From Gemmatimonadota bacterium (GTDB taxonomy: Bacteria; Gemmatimonadota; Gemmatimonadetes; Longimicrobiales; Gaopeijiaceae), in contig JACQVF010000013.1 in assembly GCA_016209885.1 (NCBI GenBank), positions 1 through 47,661 of the forward strand: a stretch of 47,661 nucleotides of DNA, written 5' to 3'. Of this stretch, positions 31,776-42,463 are shown in pieces. The stretch's first letter is position 1. Every line of letters begins with the position of its first letter. The notes under the pieces are model-generated. The model made no database searches and was not told the DNA's origin. It saw nothing but the letters and a program-made list of their open reading frames with translations. Both the position numbers and the translations under genes were made by a program.

Positions 31776-33032
31776 ATGGGGTGGTGGGCCTGGAGCGTGG
31801 TGTTCCTGGCCATGTTCGCGGCGCCAGCGTTCGGCCAGCGGTGCGCGACCTGTCACGCCGACCCGAACCTCATGGAGCGACTGGTGGGGGACAGCGCGGC
31901 GGCGATGCGCCTCGGGGTTGACCCTGCGACGTACGAGGCGTCCGTGCATGGGAGGCTCGGGCTCCCCTGCACCTCGTGTCACGCGCGCCTGGACGGCTAT
32001 CCCCATGGCGATATCGCTCCCGCCGACTGCAGCTTCTGCCACGGAGAGGAGGAACGGCGGTGGGCGAGCAGCATTCATGGCCGGCCCCACCCCCGCACCG
32101 CAACCGCTCCGGCCTCCTGCGCGGACTGTCATGGTAGCCACGACGTCCAGCGCGTCGGCGACCCGCGATCGCACGTTTACCGGCTGACCCGTTTCGAGAC
32201 CTGCGCAACCTGCCACAGCAACCCCGAGAGGATGGCGGTCTTCGGGCAGAAGGACGTGGAGCGGGTCCAGACGTACCTGAACAGCGTCCACGGCCGCGCA
32301 CTCGTCGAGAAAGGCCTGGCGGTGGTGGCGATCTGCACGGACTGCCACGCCGGCGAAGAGGGCGGCGCCCATGGGATCGACCGCGTCTCGCAGCCGACCT
32401 CCCTCATGAACCGTGCGAACGTGGTGGAGACCTGCGGGACCTGCCACGTGGGGATTCGGGACCAGTACAACGCGGGGATCCACGGCCAGGCGTTCGCGCA
32501 GGGCAGTCCCGACGCGCCTACGTGCGTGGACTGTCACACCGAACATGCGGTGCAGCCGGTGGCGAGCCCGCAGTCGAGCGTATACCCGACGCACGTCGTG
32601 CAGACGTGCAGCGCCTGTCACGAGCGCGAGGAGCTGAATGAGCGGTACGGGCTGCCTCCCGGGCGGCGGAGCACGTTCCTGGGCACGTTCCACGGGATCG
32701 CCCTGGTGAGCGGGCAACTCACCGTGGCGAACTGCGCGAGCTGCCACGGCGCGCACGCGATCCTGCCGTCCTCGGACCCGCGTTCCTCCATCCACCCCGC
32801 CAACCTGGTGAGAACCTGCGGGTCCTGCCACCCGGGGATCGGCGAGGGGGTCGCGGAGGGGAGGATCCACCTGGCGTCCGTGCGTGAGATCAACGGCTTC
32901 GCCCTTCTGGTGCAGTGGTTCTACTACCTGCTGATCGCCGGGACGGTCCTTTTCGCTGTGGTGATGATCTTCCTGGACCAGTATCGTCACCGCGTCGTGG
33001 ACGCCCGCCGCCGGGGAGGCCGCGATGCCTGA
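31776..33032 (+). CDS. Undecahaem (11 CXXCH) cytochrome c with C-terminal membrane anchor
   Basis: A 418-residue exported cytochrome. After a signal peptide (about 1-21, APAFGQ) there are 11 CXXCH motifs: CATCH, CTSCH, CSFCH, CADCH, CATCH, CTDCH, CGTCH, CVDCH, CSACH, CASCH and CGSCH. Many have a second His such as SVHGR, SIHGR and GIHGQ, which would be the distal axial ligands. One helix near the C-terminus (about 379-402) anchors it in the inner membrane. It is followed by an eight-base overlap with a cytochrome b gene, so the pair probably forms a quinol- or quinone-linked unit, like NrfH/Cbc-type systems. ATG 31776 has a strong leader (GAGGGGGGAAGG). A sigma-54-type promoter lies upstream. 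Confidence 0.93.
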   Translation: MGWWAWSVVFLAMFAAPAFGQRCATCHADPNLMERLVGDSAAAMRLGVDPATYEASVHGRLGLPCTSCHARLDGYPHGDIAPADCSFCHGEEERRWASSIHGRPHPRTATAPASCADCHGSHDVQRVGDPRSHVYRLTRFETCATCHSNPERMAVFGQKDVERVQTYLNSVHGRALVEKGLAVVAICTDCHAGEEGGAHGIDRVSQPTSLMNRANVVETCGTCHVGIRDQYNAGIHGQAFAQGSPDAPTCVDCHTEHAVQPVASPQSSVYPTHVVQTCSACHEREELNERYGLPPGRRSTFLGTFHGIALVSGQLTVANCASCHGAHAILPSSDPRSSIHPANLVRTCGSCHPGIGEGVAEGRIHLASVREINGFALLVQWFYYLLIAGTVLFAVVMIFLDQYRHRVVDARRRGGRDA

Positions 33033-33759
33033 ATGGGAACCGTACGAGGCGGACCTCGACCGGACCCTGGTCACGCGCTTCAGCGTGGCGGAGCGTGTCC
33101 AGCACATCGTGCTCATGGCCTCCTTCACGATCCTGATCGTCACGGGCATCCCGCTGCTCTTCTGGGACACTCCGGCGATCCGGATCTTCGGCGGGATCTT
33201 CTCGGTGCGCACGTCCCTCCACCGCGTCGCCGGATCCGTGCTCGGCCTCCTCGCTGCGTACCACGTGCTCTATGCCCTCTTCACGCGGCAGGGTCGCCGC
33301 GACTTCGCGCGCATCGTGCCCCGGGCGCAGGACCTGCGTGACCTCGTGCACCACGTTCGCTATCAGCTCGGGATGGCGGACGAACCGCCGCCGTTCGCCA
33401 AGTTCGACCCCTTCGAGAAGTTCGAGTACTTCGCGGTGGTGTGGGGCTCCGCCGTGATGGTCGCGACGGGCCTCATGATGTGGTTCTTCGAGGCGACGCT
33501 GCAGGTGTTCCCCAAGTGGGTGTACGACCTCGTCCTCATGATCCACGGATACGAGGCGCTGCTGGCGTTCCTCGCCATCATCCTGTGGCACCTCTACAAC
33601 GTCCACCTGAAGCCCGGCGTCTTTCCCATGAGCCGGGTGTGGCTCGACGGCAAGCTGACGCTCCGCGAGCTGAAGCGGCACCATCCGAAGGAATACGGGC
33701 GCTGGCTGCGGCAGCAGCGGATACAGCGGGTCAGCGAGGTGCCGGACAATGAAGCTTGA
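33025..33759 (+). CDS. Cytochrome b (formate dehydrogenase/hydrogenase gamma-type, b561-like)
   Basis: A 244-residue membrane protein with four main helices (about 22-48, 60-85, 130-155 and 175-200). Candidate b-haem ligands are His in ERVQHIVLMA, SLHRVAG, AAYHVLY and in the last helix IHGYEALLAF and LWHLYNVHLKPG. This is the four-helix fold of FdhI/HyaC-type cytochrome b, which passes electrons between quinol and a c-type or Fe-S subunit. Its start overlaps the stop region of the 11-haem cytochrome, so the two are co-translated partners. Direction of electron flow is unknown. The gene converges on the archaemetzincin gene, 24 bases away. Confidence 0.86.
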   Translation: MPEWEPYEADLDRTLVTRFSVAERVQHIVLMASFTILIVTGIPLLFWDTPAIRIFGGIFSVRTSLHRVAGSVLGLLAAYHVLYALFTRQGRRDFARIVPRAQDLRDLVHHVRYQLGMADEPPPFAKFDPFEKFEYFAVVWGSAVMVATGLMMWFFEATLQVFPKWVYDLVLMIHGYEALLAFLAIILWHLYNVHLKPGVFPMSRVWLDGKLTLRELKRHHPKEYGRWLRQQRIQRVSEVPDNEA

Positions 33760-33783
33760 GCCACGGCCGGGTCGCCGCGGCGA

Positions 33784-34366
33784 TCAGGACTGAGGCTGCC
33801 GGCGGCCGTCCGCCCCGGCCTGCTCGTCCCCGACCTGCGCACGCTCGAGGAGCGTCTCGCACTCGGCGCAGAAGCCGGCGTCCTTCAGGTCCACGTCCTC
33901 CACGTAGGTGGCGGCGTGCATGACGCAGCGGTAGTCGGGACAGTGGACGAGCCCGAACGCGTGGCCGAGCTCGTGGATCGCGCCCTTGACCGTGCGCTCG
34001 AAGAAGAGACGATCGTCGCGAGGCAGGCCGTAGAACTCGTTCTGCAGCCGGTGCGTGGACACGAGGGCACCGGGACCGCCGAGCTGCGACAGACCGAAGA
34101 CGAAGGTCAGGACCGGGATGAAGAGATCCTCTGAGGTGATCCCCACGATCCTCGAGTGCGCGTCCGGCAGGTGACGGAGGAGCCCGGCCAGGAGCAGCGT
34201 CGCCTCGTGCTGCTGGCGACGCGCGTCGTAGGAGGGGCCGAGGTCGAGCTCGACGTCCAGGCGCCGGAACGGGCGGGAGAAGATCTCGGCCATGCGCAGC
34301 CCCAGCGCGTCCGCCCACTCGGGGCCATAGCCATTCAGGTAGGCGAGAAAGATGGCGCTCCCACGT

Positions 34367-34383
<17 letters not shown>
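33784..34383 (-). CDS. amzA: Archaemetzincin-type zinc metalloprotease
   Basis: A 199-residue cytoplasmic protease. It has the zinc site HELGHAFGLVHC (HExxHxxGxxH), then Cys in CPDYRCVM and CAEC, the extra zinc-binding Cys pattern unique to archaemetzincins. The Met of CVMHAA is the Met-turn. It lacks a signal peptide and a propeptide, as the family does. The start overlaps the 3' end of the NtrC-type regulator gene by 17 bases, so it is the last gene of a regulated electron-transfer operon. A proteolytic role in turnover or maturation of those proteins is inference. Family substrates are poorly known. Confidence 0.9.
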
Positions 34384-35693
<1,310 letters not shown>

Positions 35694-35704
<11 letters not shown>

Positions 35705-37451
35705 GGTTGGCGATCCCCGCAGCCACGTGCCCCCTGCTGCCCCGAGCCGCTTCCCCCGGGTCTCGGGGGAGCTCCAGGGTGAAGGTCGTCTCCGCGCCTG
35801 GCGCGGAGTTCACGCTGATCTCCCCGTGGTGGCGCTGCACGATGCCGTAGACCACGGCAAGACCGAGGCCCACGCCCTTCGTGTCGCTCTTCGTGCTGAA
35901 GAACGGGTCGAAAATCTTGTCGCGGATCTCCTCCGGGATGCCGACGCCGGTGTCGCTCACGCCGAGGCAGACCCAGTCCAGGGGGCGCCCGGGCGACGGC
36001 CCGGTGCGTACGGTCAGGCGGCCGCCGTCGGGCATGGCCTCCAGCGCGTTGATGAGCAGCGCGATGAGCGCCTGCACGATCTGGTCCGCATCGCAGATGA
36101 GGACGTCGTCGTCCAGGCCGAAGTCGGTCTCCGTCCGGACCTCGCCGAGCTCCGTGTGGTGCTCCACCAGCTTCAGGGCTCGCTGGATGACCTCGTGGAG
36201 ATGGGCCGGCTGGAACTCCGGGGTGCTTTCCCGGGCATAGATGAGCAGGTCCCGGACGATGTGCCCGCAGCGCAGCGACTCGGAACGGATGAGTTCCAGG
36301 TCGCCCAGGATCACGCCCTTCTCCTCGCCGTCCGGGAGGTGCCGACTCAGCTTCTTCGCCACGAGCTTCGCGTACGTCAGGATGCCGGAGAGGGGGTTGT
36401 TGAGCTCGTGGGCCACCGTCGCCGCCATCTTGCCCAGGGACGCCGCCTTCTCGACCTGCACCATGTGCTCGTGGATGCGCTCCAGCTCCTCGGTCTTCTG
36501 CCGCACGCGGTCCTCCAGGGTCTGGGACCACGCCCGCAGCTCGGCGTACGCGGCCTTCAGGTTGCGGGCCATCTGGTTGAATGATCGGGCGAACTGCCCG
36601 AGTTCGTCGGAGCGATTGAGGTCGATCTCCACGTCCAGGTTGCCCCGGGCGAGGGCTTCGGACCCGCGGCGAAGCTTGCGGGCGGGAAGGTGGACGGCGT
36701 AGTAGACGATCCCGGCCATGAGGAGCGCCGACACCAGGATGATCGCGACTCCCAGGGGGATGTACGTATCGCGCTCGGAGGAGACGAGGGCCGCATCGAG
36801 CGCCTCCATGGACATCTGCACGTCCAGGACGCCCAGGATGGTCTGGTCGGGCGTGTGGGCGTGGCACGCCCCGTTCCAGCAGCCCTCCGCGTTCCGGATC
36901 GGGTTGATGACCCCGAGGACGCGGTGCTGCCCGTGGCCGTCTCGTCCCTTCGAGTAGATGCGCGCCCGGTGCTCCGTGGGCACGACCTGGAGCGGTCGGT
37001 CGGTGGCATGGCAGAGGTAGCACGCCTCGGCCCGAAGGTCCACGGCTCGCCCGATCTCCTCGCGGTGGCTGGAGAACTTGATCTCCCCCGTCTTGTTGTA
37101 GATCCGGATGACCTCGATCCCGGACTCGGCGCCCAGCAGGTTGATCGTCTCGTAGATGCGCTCGCGCTCGTTGCGCAGCATACTGGTGAGCAGGCTCTGC
37201 TTGATGAAGTCGCTGGCCCGATACGCGTCGGCCCTCACCTGCCCTTCGAGGATGCGGGCGCCGAAGTGGTGGACGAGGGCTGCCTGCACGAAGAAGAGGA
37301 GGAAGAGGGTCAGGAAGAGCACCAGGATCAGCCGAAAGCTCAACGACGAGGTGATCGAAGCGATCCTCTCCAGCTTCGGCGTCGTGACCCCGCGCATGGG
37401 CGACTCCCGGAATGACCGCGTGTACGCAGAGAAGCGCAAGAGTTGTGCCAT
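35694..37451 (-). CDS. Sensor histidine kinase with c-type haem motifs in its periplasmic domain
   Basis: A 585-residue kinase. TM1 (about 39-60) and TM2 (about 233-255) enclose a periplasmic sensor of about 170 residues with two haem c attachment motifs: CYLCH (144-148) and CWNGACH, a CX4CH form (191-197). HAMP (about 256-308), a coiled coil, HisKA with His348 in [10 protein letters not shown], and HATPase_c ([27 protein letters not shown]) follow. Covalent haem would let it sense redox state, oxygen or NO outside the membrane. The start is either ATG 37451 or 37397; the latter has the better leader (GGGAG). Similar haem c sensor kinases are known from Geobacter-like bacteria. Confidence 0.92.
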
Positions 37452-37462
37452 CCGCCCGGCGG

Positions 37463-38278
37463 TCACACCTCGAGGTGCAGCGTGTCGTGGACCAGCCGCT
37501 CGAAGCCTTCCGGCCCCAGGATCGCCTCCAGGTCGAGCTCGCGGACGCCGCCGTCGGGAAGCGTGAGGCCGAGGCCCGGAACGGGCCCCGAGGAGAGCGC
37601 TTCTCTGAGATACTGCTTCACGAGTTGGATATTCCTGAGGTAGAGAGAGAGCGCCCCTTCGCCGCGGCAGAGACCGTCCACGGCGCCGAGGGGTTCCCCG
37701 GGCAGAAGGCGGAGGAGCCACGGGTCGGCGTCGCGTGACGTGGTGGTGGTGCGGACCGCCTCCAGATACATCTCGTTCACCGCCTCGACCTCGCCGGAGA
37801 TGGGGGTTTCGAGAGGAAGGGCCATCTTCCGCCGGGCGATCCAGCCGCAAGGCTCACCGCGCCTGATGCGGAGACCGGCCCGCGGCGCGACGATCTCGTC
37901 GATGGGGCGGAGGAGCCTCAGGATGTGGTCGTCCAGGCCCAGGGCCACGCGGTCGCCGTGGTGGGGGTGGAGCCAGAAGTGCGCCCGCGTGTAGAAGCGG
38001 TCCAGGTGGAGCTTGCACCCTGCGACGAGGCTGGAGAGACAGGATCCCACCCGTTCCTCGAGGGCTGTCTCCGGCGTAGCACCCTCGGGCCCGGGCCCGG
38101 TGCCCGGGCCGAGTCGTGAGTCCGCCTCCCGCCGGTATCGGTCCTTCCCGCGGAGCGCGTGATGGAGCTCGCACCCCTCGCACTGGTAGTTGCGGTCGCA
38201 GAGCCGATAGCTGAGGACCCCGGCGAGTACCCAGATGCAGGGCAGCTCCTGGGCTCTCTGACGCGCGGACGCCGTCAT
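37463..38278 (-). CDS. GcvH-like lipoyl-domain protein with N-terminal Cys motif (Lys retained)
   Basis: A 271-residue cytoplasmic protein. The N-terminal part has a Cys cluster, RLCDRNYQCEGCELHHALRG (Cys27, 33, 36), that could bind a metal or cluster. The middle (about 95-190) is a GcvH-like fold: HFWLHPHHGDRVALGLDDH, then RRGEPCG, and TPISGEVEAVN. Aligned on that last motif, Lys151 (ARRKMALP) falls where GcvH carries its lipoyl-lysine, so lipoylation is possible. GcvP and GcvT are absent, so a role in glycine cleavage is unlikely. It is 50 bases after the next GcvH-like gene and 11 before the kinase. Confidence 0.72.
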   Translation of the reverse strand: MTASARQRAQELPCIWVLAGVLSYRLCDRNYQCEGCELHHALRGKDRYRREADSRLGPGTGPGPEGATPETALEERVGSCLSSLVAGCKLHLDRFYTRAHFWLHPHHGDRVALGLDDHILRLLRPIDEIVAPRAGLRIRRGEPCGWIARRKMALPLETPISGEVEAVNEMYLEAVRTTTTSRDADPWLLRLLPGEPLGAVDGLCRGEGALSLYLRNIQLVKQYLREALSSGPVPGLGLTLPDGGVRELDLEAILGPEGFERLVHDTLHLEV

Positions 38279-38328
38279 GGCCGGTTCGACCTGGGGCCGC
38301 CTGGGGCCGCGGGCACGGCACCGCCCCC

Positions 38329-39027
38329 TCAGTCGCTCAGGAGAAACTCGCGGGCCACCTGGTCCCAGCGCTCGGGCGCGAGGATCCGTGCGAAGCCGGC
38401 GACGGGGAACCCGCCGTCCGGCAGCACGATGCCGAGCTCGGGAGCCCGCATCTGCCGGAGCCGCTCGACCGTTCCCTCCATCCACGCTCGAGCCAGCGGG
38501 CCCGCGAGCAGGTTTTTGAACGTGGCCGGCGCGTGGGGGACCTTGACTTCGAGCAGCCAGCCCTGTCCGTAGGGGTCGCGGGTCACCAGCTCGGGGGACT
38601 CGATCGCCTCCGTGTTGACGCCCACGACTTCTCCCTCCACCGGGGACAGCATTCCCACCGACCTGGAGTCCACCGTGACGGCCCACTCGCGCTCGCCGGG
38701 TCGCACCCGCGACCCCACGGGTGGTAGCTCGATAGCTGCGGGCTGGCCGAGGAGCTTGTGGGCGAAGTCGTCCATTCCCACCCTCACCACGTCGCCGTCC
38801 TCCGGGGCGGCCCACGCGTGACCCGGGTGGAAGTAGAAGCCCGGTCTCAGCTCGAACCATCCGGGACGCGACGCGCCGGCTCGTGGCGTGGCCGTAGCCC
38901 GTGCCGCGGCAGGCGCGGGACGGCTCAGCAGCCTCCAGTAGCCGGCGAGGAGCACGAGGAAGACGAGGGCGATCAGGTACTCGGCGCCCTTCGTGGCGAA
39001 CATGTCTACTGGACCAAGACCTTCCAT
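38329..39027 (-). CDS. Membrane-anchored GcvH-like protein lacking the lipoyl lysine
   Basis: A 232-residue protein with one N-terminal helix (about 16-35, YLIALVFLVLLAGYW) and a GcvH-like domain (about 60-190). The latter has FYFHPGHAWAAPEDGDVVRVGMDDFA, LPPVGSRVRPGE, LSPVEGEVVGVN and DPYGQGWLLEV, all characteristic of GcvH. At the lipoyl position (aligned on SPV) there is Ser121 instead of Lys (VDSRSVGML), so it cannot be lipoylated in the usual way. It may be a structural or scaffolding relative. Its start lies 22 bases inside the NrfD-like gene. Membrane topology puts the domain on one face beside the oxidoreductase. Confidence 0.8.
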   Translation of the reverse strand: MEGLGPVDMFATKGAEYLIALVFLVLLAGYWRLLSRPAPAAARATATPRAGASRPGWFELRPGFYFHPGHAWAAPEDGDVVRVGMDDFAHKLLGQPAAIELPPVGSRVRPGEREWAVTVDSRSVGMLSPVEGEVVGVNTEAIESPELVTRDPYGQGWLLEVKVPHAPATFKNLLAGPLARAWMEGTVERLRQMRAPELGIVLPDGGFPVAGFARILAPERWDQVAREFLLSD

Positions 39028-40310
39028 GGCTCTAGCTCCCTGTGCAAGGCGACGGCGGCCCGCTGCGCGGGGACTCTCTTCCGTGACGCGGGCTCCGTCG
39101 CGAAGTCCAAGACCGGCATGCGGTTCACGACCCAGCGGAAGACCCAGAGCTGGGCGCAGACGAGCGCCAGCGTGACCTCGATCTCCATCCAGGTGGGCAC
39201 AAAGCGCTCCGGTGCGTACCACTTGAAGGCGATGATGGAAACGTTGAGCCGGTTAAGGAGGACGCCCGCGAGCGCCATCACGGCCGCCACGCGGATCAGC
39301 TTCACATTCCCTCCGCGGCAGCCGTGGAGGAACAAGGCGGCGGGCACCATCACGAAGCCGACGACCTCGAGCAGGTACCAGGCGCCCATTCTCGTGCCGA
39401 CGTAGGGCCAGTCCTGCCCGTGCACGAAGACCAGCACGAGCAGGCAGAGGTAGACGAACATCGCCGCGGAGCTGATCCGCGCGAGGCCCACGAGGATGCC
39501 CTCGTGGGAGCTCTGCAGCTCGCGGCCGATGCGGTGGCGAAACACCTTGCGGCTGACGGAACCCTCGAAGATGACCATGGACAGGCCCGCGAAGATGCTC
39601 GACACGAAGAACAGCAGAGGGATGAACTCCGAGTACCATAGCGGGTGCACCTTGGTCCTGGCCATGAGGAACAGCGCGCCGAGCGCCGACTGGTGGAGGG
39701 TGGCGAGGGTGATCCCCAGGACCACGGCGCCCAGGGTGAGCGCATGGAGCCGTCGGCGCACGCGCTCGAGGCCCAACCACTCCGCCACCGCCGGCGAGAA
39801 CTCGATGAGCTTCGCGGCCATGTAGAGCACGAACAGCCACGCAACCAGAAAGAGGACGGAGCTCACGCCGAACGAGTTGCCCATGATCGGATTGACGACG
39901 TTCCAGGGGCGTCCCAGGTCGAAGAACAGCGCTCCCGCGTAGAACACGGAGGCCAGAAAGCCGTTCAGGACGGTGACCCGGATGATGGGGCGGTATCGCT
40001 CGAGCCGCAGGATATAGACCATGAAGGTGAGGATGTAGGCTCCGCCGGCCAGAGCGACGCCCGTCATGACGTTGATTCCGATCCAGAGCCCCCAGGGGTG
40101 ATGCTGGGAGTGGTTCGTGATCGAGCCCAGCCCTTCCGTGAAGCGGATCGTGAGGAGGACGGCGCCCAGAAGGATGATCGTCCCGGAGATGACGTTGAAG
40201 GGCGTGAGCAACTTCCCTTTCGGCTTCAGCTCGCGGGCCATAAGGCGCCCGAATCGCAAGAGCTCGATCCGCGCGGTCGGGATGGAGTCGGTCGTGGCTG
40301 CCATCGTCAT
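39006..40310 (-). CDS. NrfD/HybB-like polysulfide-reductase-type membrane subunit
   Basis: A 434-residue quinone-interacting membrane protein with about ten helices, of the NrfD/PsrC/HybB family. Landmarks include a helix starting TPFNVISGTIILLGAVLL, NHSQHHPWGLWIG, GALFFDLGRPWN (charged residues often near the quinone site), VHPLWYSEFIPLLFFVSSI and SIIAFKW. Such subunits carry electrons or protons between quinone and a periplasmic Fe-S partner. ATG 40310 overlaps the stop of the Fe-S gene (ATGA), so they are co-translated. No molybdopterin or other catalytic subunit is encoded nearby. Confidence 0.92.
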   Translation of the reverse strand: MTMAATTDSIPTARIELLRFGRLMARELKPKGKLLTPFNVISGTIILLGAVLLTIRFTEGLGSITNHSQHHPWGLWIGINVMTGVALAGGAYILTFMVYILRLERYRPIIRVTVLNGFLASVFYAGALFFDLGRPWNVVNPIMGNSFGVSSVLFLVAWLFVLYMAAKLIEFSPAVAEWLGLERVRRRLHALTLGAVVLGITLATLHQSALGALFLMARTKVHPLWYSEFIPLLFFVSSIFAGLSMVIFEGSVSRKVFRHRIGRELQSSHEGILVGLARISSAAMFVYLCLLVLVFVHGQDWPYVGTRMGAWYLLEVVGFVMVPAALFLHGCRGGNVKLIRVAAVMALAGVLLNRLNVSIIAFKWYAPERFVPTWMEIEVTLALVCAQLWVFRWVVNRMPVLDFATEPASRKRVPAQRAAVALHRELEPWKVLVQ

Positions 40311-41191
40311 TCCTCGTTCTCGAGGTCCCCGTCCGGCCCCCGCTTCGTGGCACTGCTGAGCCCCAGGAGGAAGGGCGGTACGAGGGTCAGGACAAAGGGA
40401 ACGGCGTAGAGAAACTCCCGCGCGTACTCCGGGTAGGGCGTCGTGCCCAGGTCAGTGCGGAAGGCGAGCTCGTCGAAAGCTACGGGGGCGAGGTAGAGCC
40501 AGCTTGTTCCGCCTGCCTCGTCCTCCCCGTAGATGTGGTGGACGTAGCGGTCCGGTTCGGTGTAGATCCGGCTGCGGGCCTCCTCGAGGAGCGCGGCGCG
40601 CGGCGCGACCTCGAGGGCACCGACCGGACAGTTCGCCACGCATGCCGGCTGCTTCCCCTCTTGGAGCCGCTCCCAGCAGAGTCTGCATTTCTGGATCTTG
40701 GGAACCGCGCTGTCGTACTCGAACTTCGGGATATCGAAAGGGCACGAGATCATGCAGAACCGGCACCCCATGCACTTCGGCTCGCGCCACACCACCGGGC
40801 CCTCCGGCGTCCTGTACATGGCGCGGGTGAGGCAGGCAGTGGCGCAGGCCGGCTGCAGGCAGTGCATGCATTGCGTCTTGACGTAGACCGGCCCCGCCTG
40901 CGTCTCGTAGCGGTTCACCACCGTCCACTGGCTCTCCGAGGTCTCCCTCCGCTGGTTGAAGTCCACGGTATCGGGCGGCTCGGGGAGGCCGTTCGCCTTG
41001 GCGCACGCGTACTCGCACATCCGGCACCCGATGCACCGTGTCGTGTCCACCAGGACGCCGACCCGGTCGCGGTCAGCAGGTCCGCCGGCGGGCTCCTGGG
41101 CCTCCAGGTCCCGGCTCAGGGGGCCCAGCGCCGCGGAGGCCGCGGAGGCGGCGGCCACCCCCATGGTCTTCAGCAGGTCTCTTCGGTCCAT
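40307..41191 (-). CDS. HybA-like periplasmic four-cluster ferredoxin (Tat-exported)
   Basis: A 294-residue iron-sulfur protein with 16 Cys in four groups: CIGCRMCEYAC, CMHC with CATAC, CMGCRFCMISC, and CRLC with CVANC. These fit four [4Fe-4S] clusters. The N-terminus MDRRDLLKTMG is a Tat-type signal and a C-terminal helix (about 254-278, FLYAVPFVLTLVPPFLL) anchors it, as in HybA. With the NrfD-like protein it forms the electron-relay half of a HybAB, DsrOP or NrfCD type complex. The ATG at 41191 is 107 bases after the third GcvH-like gene. There is no gene for a catalytic subunit, so the terminal donor or acceptor is unknown. Confidence 0.94.
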   Translation of the reverse strand: MDRRDLLKTMGVAAASAASAALGPLSRDLEAQEPAGGPADRDRVGVLVDTTRCIGCRMCEYACAKANGLPEPPDTVDFNQRRETSESQWTVVNRYETQAGPVYVKTQCMHCLQPACATACLTRAMYRTPEGPVVWREPKCMGCRFCMISCPFDIPKFEYDSAVPKIQKCRLCWERLQEGKQPACVANCPVGALEVAPRAALLEEARSRIYTEPDRYVHHIYGEDEAGGTSWLYLAPVAFDELAFRTDLGTTPYPEYAREFLYAVPFVLTLVPPFLLGLSSATKRGPDGDLENEE

Positions 41192-41298
41192 GCAGCATTC
41201 TCCGTCAGGTCGTGGGCTCCCGTTGCGATCCCACCTCTCCGGCCGCGGCTGCGATCGGGAGGGACGCGGACGCCGTGGACGCGCCGGTGGCCTTTTCG

Positions 41299-41973
41299 CT
41301 ACGGGCCGAGGAACGCCTCCTGGAACCCTTGCCACGCAGCTTCGTCGAGGGTGCCCAGGATCCCCACCGGGATCTCGCCCCCGTCCGCCAACGCCGTGCC
41401 GATCTCCGTCCCGGCGGTGACACGCAGGAGGTGCTCGCGGATCCCCCGGTACTGGCCCTTCGTCCACTCCACCGCCCGCTCGCCCAACAGCCACTGCGGC
41501 ACCTCCTCCTCCGCGTCTTCCGGCTCGATGCTGCAGAGCCAGCTCCCGTCGGTGGTCTCGAGCCGCTGCCAGCTCGTCTCGCCGACCACGACGGGGTTGA
41601 GATCCGAAATCCGGCCCGCGACGGGAGACGGCACCAAGAGGCGCCGCGATCCTCTCCCGATGCGGAAGAGGGACTCGCCCTTCTCCACTCGCTCCCCGCG
41701 TCGCGGCAGGTCGATGCGGTACGGAGCCCCCACCAGGCCGAGAAGCAGGGGATGAACGCCCACGAAGAGCGCCCCGCCCTCCTGGATGCGGCTCCACGTA
41801 TACGTCGGCTGCAGAAACACACCGCCGGGAATCCGCTCGGCGCTCGCGGAAAGCGGGACGAGACCTGGAAGCGGGATCGCGACCGGCGCTGCCGGGCGGG
41901 CTCTCCGCTCGAGCACGAAATAATCGACGGCGACGAGCGCTACGATTGTCAGGATAACCAGTGCGGCGACCAT
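41299..41973 (-). CDS. Membrane-anchored GcvH-like protein, second copy lacking the lipoyl lysine
   Basis: A 224-residue protein with one N-terminal helix (about 2-20, AALVILTIVALVAVDYF) and a diverged GcvH-like domain: GVFLQPTYTWSRIQEGGALFVGVH, LPRRGERVEKGES, and VPSPVAGRISDLN, with ETSWQRLETTDGSWLCSIEP. At the lipoyl position Ser109 replaces Lys. It is the first gene of the eight-gene minus-strand operon ending in archaemetzincin. It is more diverged than the copy at 38329-39027, but shares its topology. The function is unknown; a partner of the HybA/NrfD module is inferred from context. Confidence 0.75.
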   Translation of the reverse strand: MVAALVILTIVALVAVDYFVLERRARPAAPVAIPLPGLVPLSASAERIPGGVFLQPTYTWSRIQEGGALFVGVHPLLLGLVGAPYRIDLPRRGERVEKGESLFRIGRGSRRLLVPSPVAGRISDLNPVVVGETSWQRLETTDGSWLCSIEPEDAEEEVPQWLLGERAVEWTKGQYRGIREHLLRVTAGTEIGTALADGGEIPVGILGTLDEAAWQGFQEAFLGP

Positions 41974-42463
41974 GCTGCCTCTCCCTTCTGTCCCTCCGCC
42001 GCTCTCGCTGGCGGTCCGGCGGAGCCAGCGGCCGTCTTCCACCGCCACCCGATCCCTTCCCGCGGCGATGGGAGAGCAAGGCGGGGACCATCCTTGCGGA
42101 AACAGCGGTGTGATGCCTGTACTGCGTTGTCGCAAAGACGGTTACGCAGGTAGACGCCGCGTGATCCGGAGGATCTGCCCCGGTTCCCAGCGATGGCTTT
42201 CTCTACAGGCCGGCTGCACCCGGAGGCACACCGAGGGGGAGGAATCCTCAAACGGCGCGGGATTTCGGGACGTTGCGTTTGTCAACGCCCCGTCGATGAG
42301 AGACTCAACGGACGGCGACTGAGCGCGGAGGAGTTCCTAAGCGCTGGGCGAGCAGACGCAGGCGGGCAGCGCCAGCTCGGACGGGAGCACCGCTGGCGCT
42401 ACCGCTCGCGTGACTCGCGCGGCATGGTTCGCCGAGGCATCCCGGTGCTTTTCGGCAGGCCTG
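41974..42463. other. 490-base leader region of the eight-gene operon
   Basis: No credible gene is seen between the first GcvH-like gene and the YHS gene, both read on the minus strand. Open frames here are short and biased. The promoter of the eight-gene operon is probably in this region, but no convincing -24/-12 or -35/-10 pair was found. There is no copy of the 36-bp operator. Confidence 0.45.

Noticed and set aside
31275..33212. Long open frame antisense to the 11-haem cytochrome gene
   Set aside because: No signal, domain or ribosome-binding site; the CXXCH-rich + strand frame clearly is the gene.
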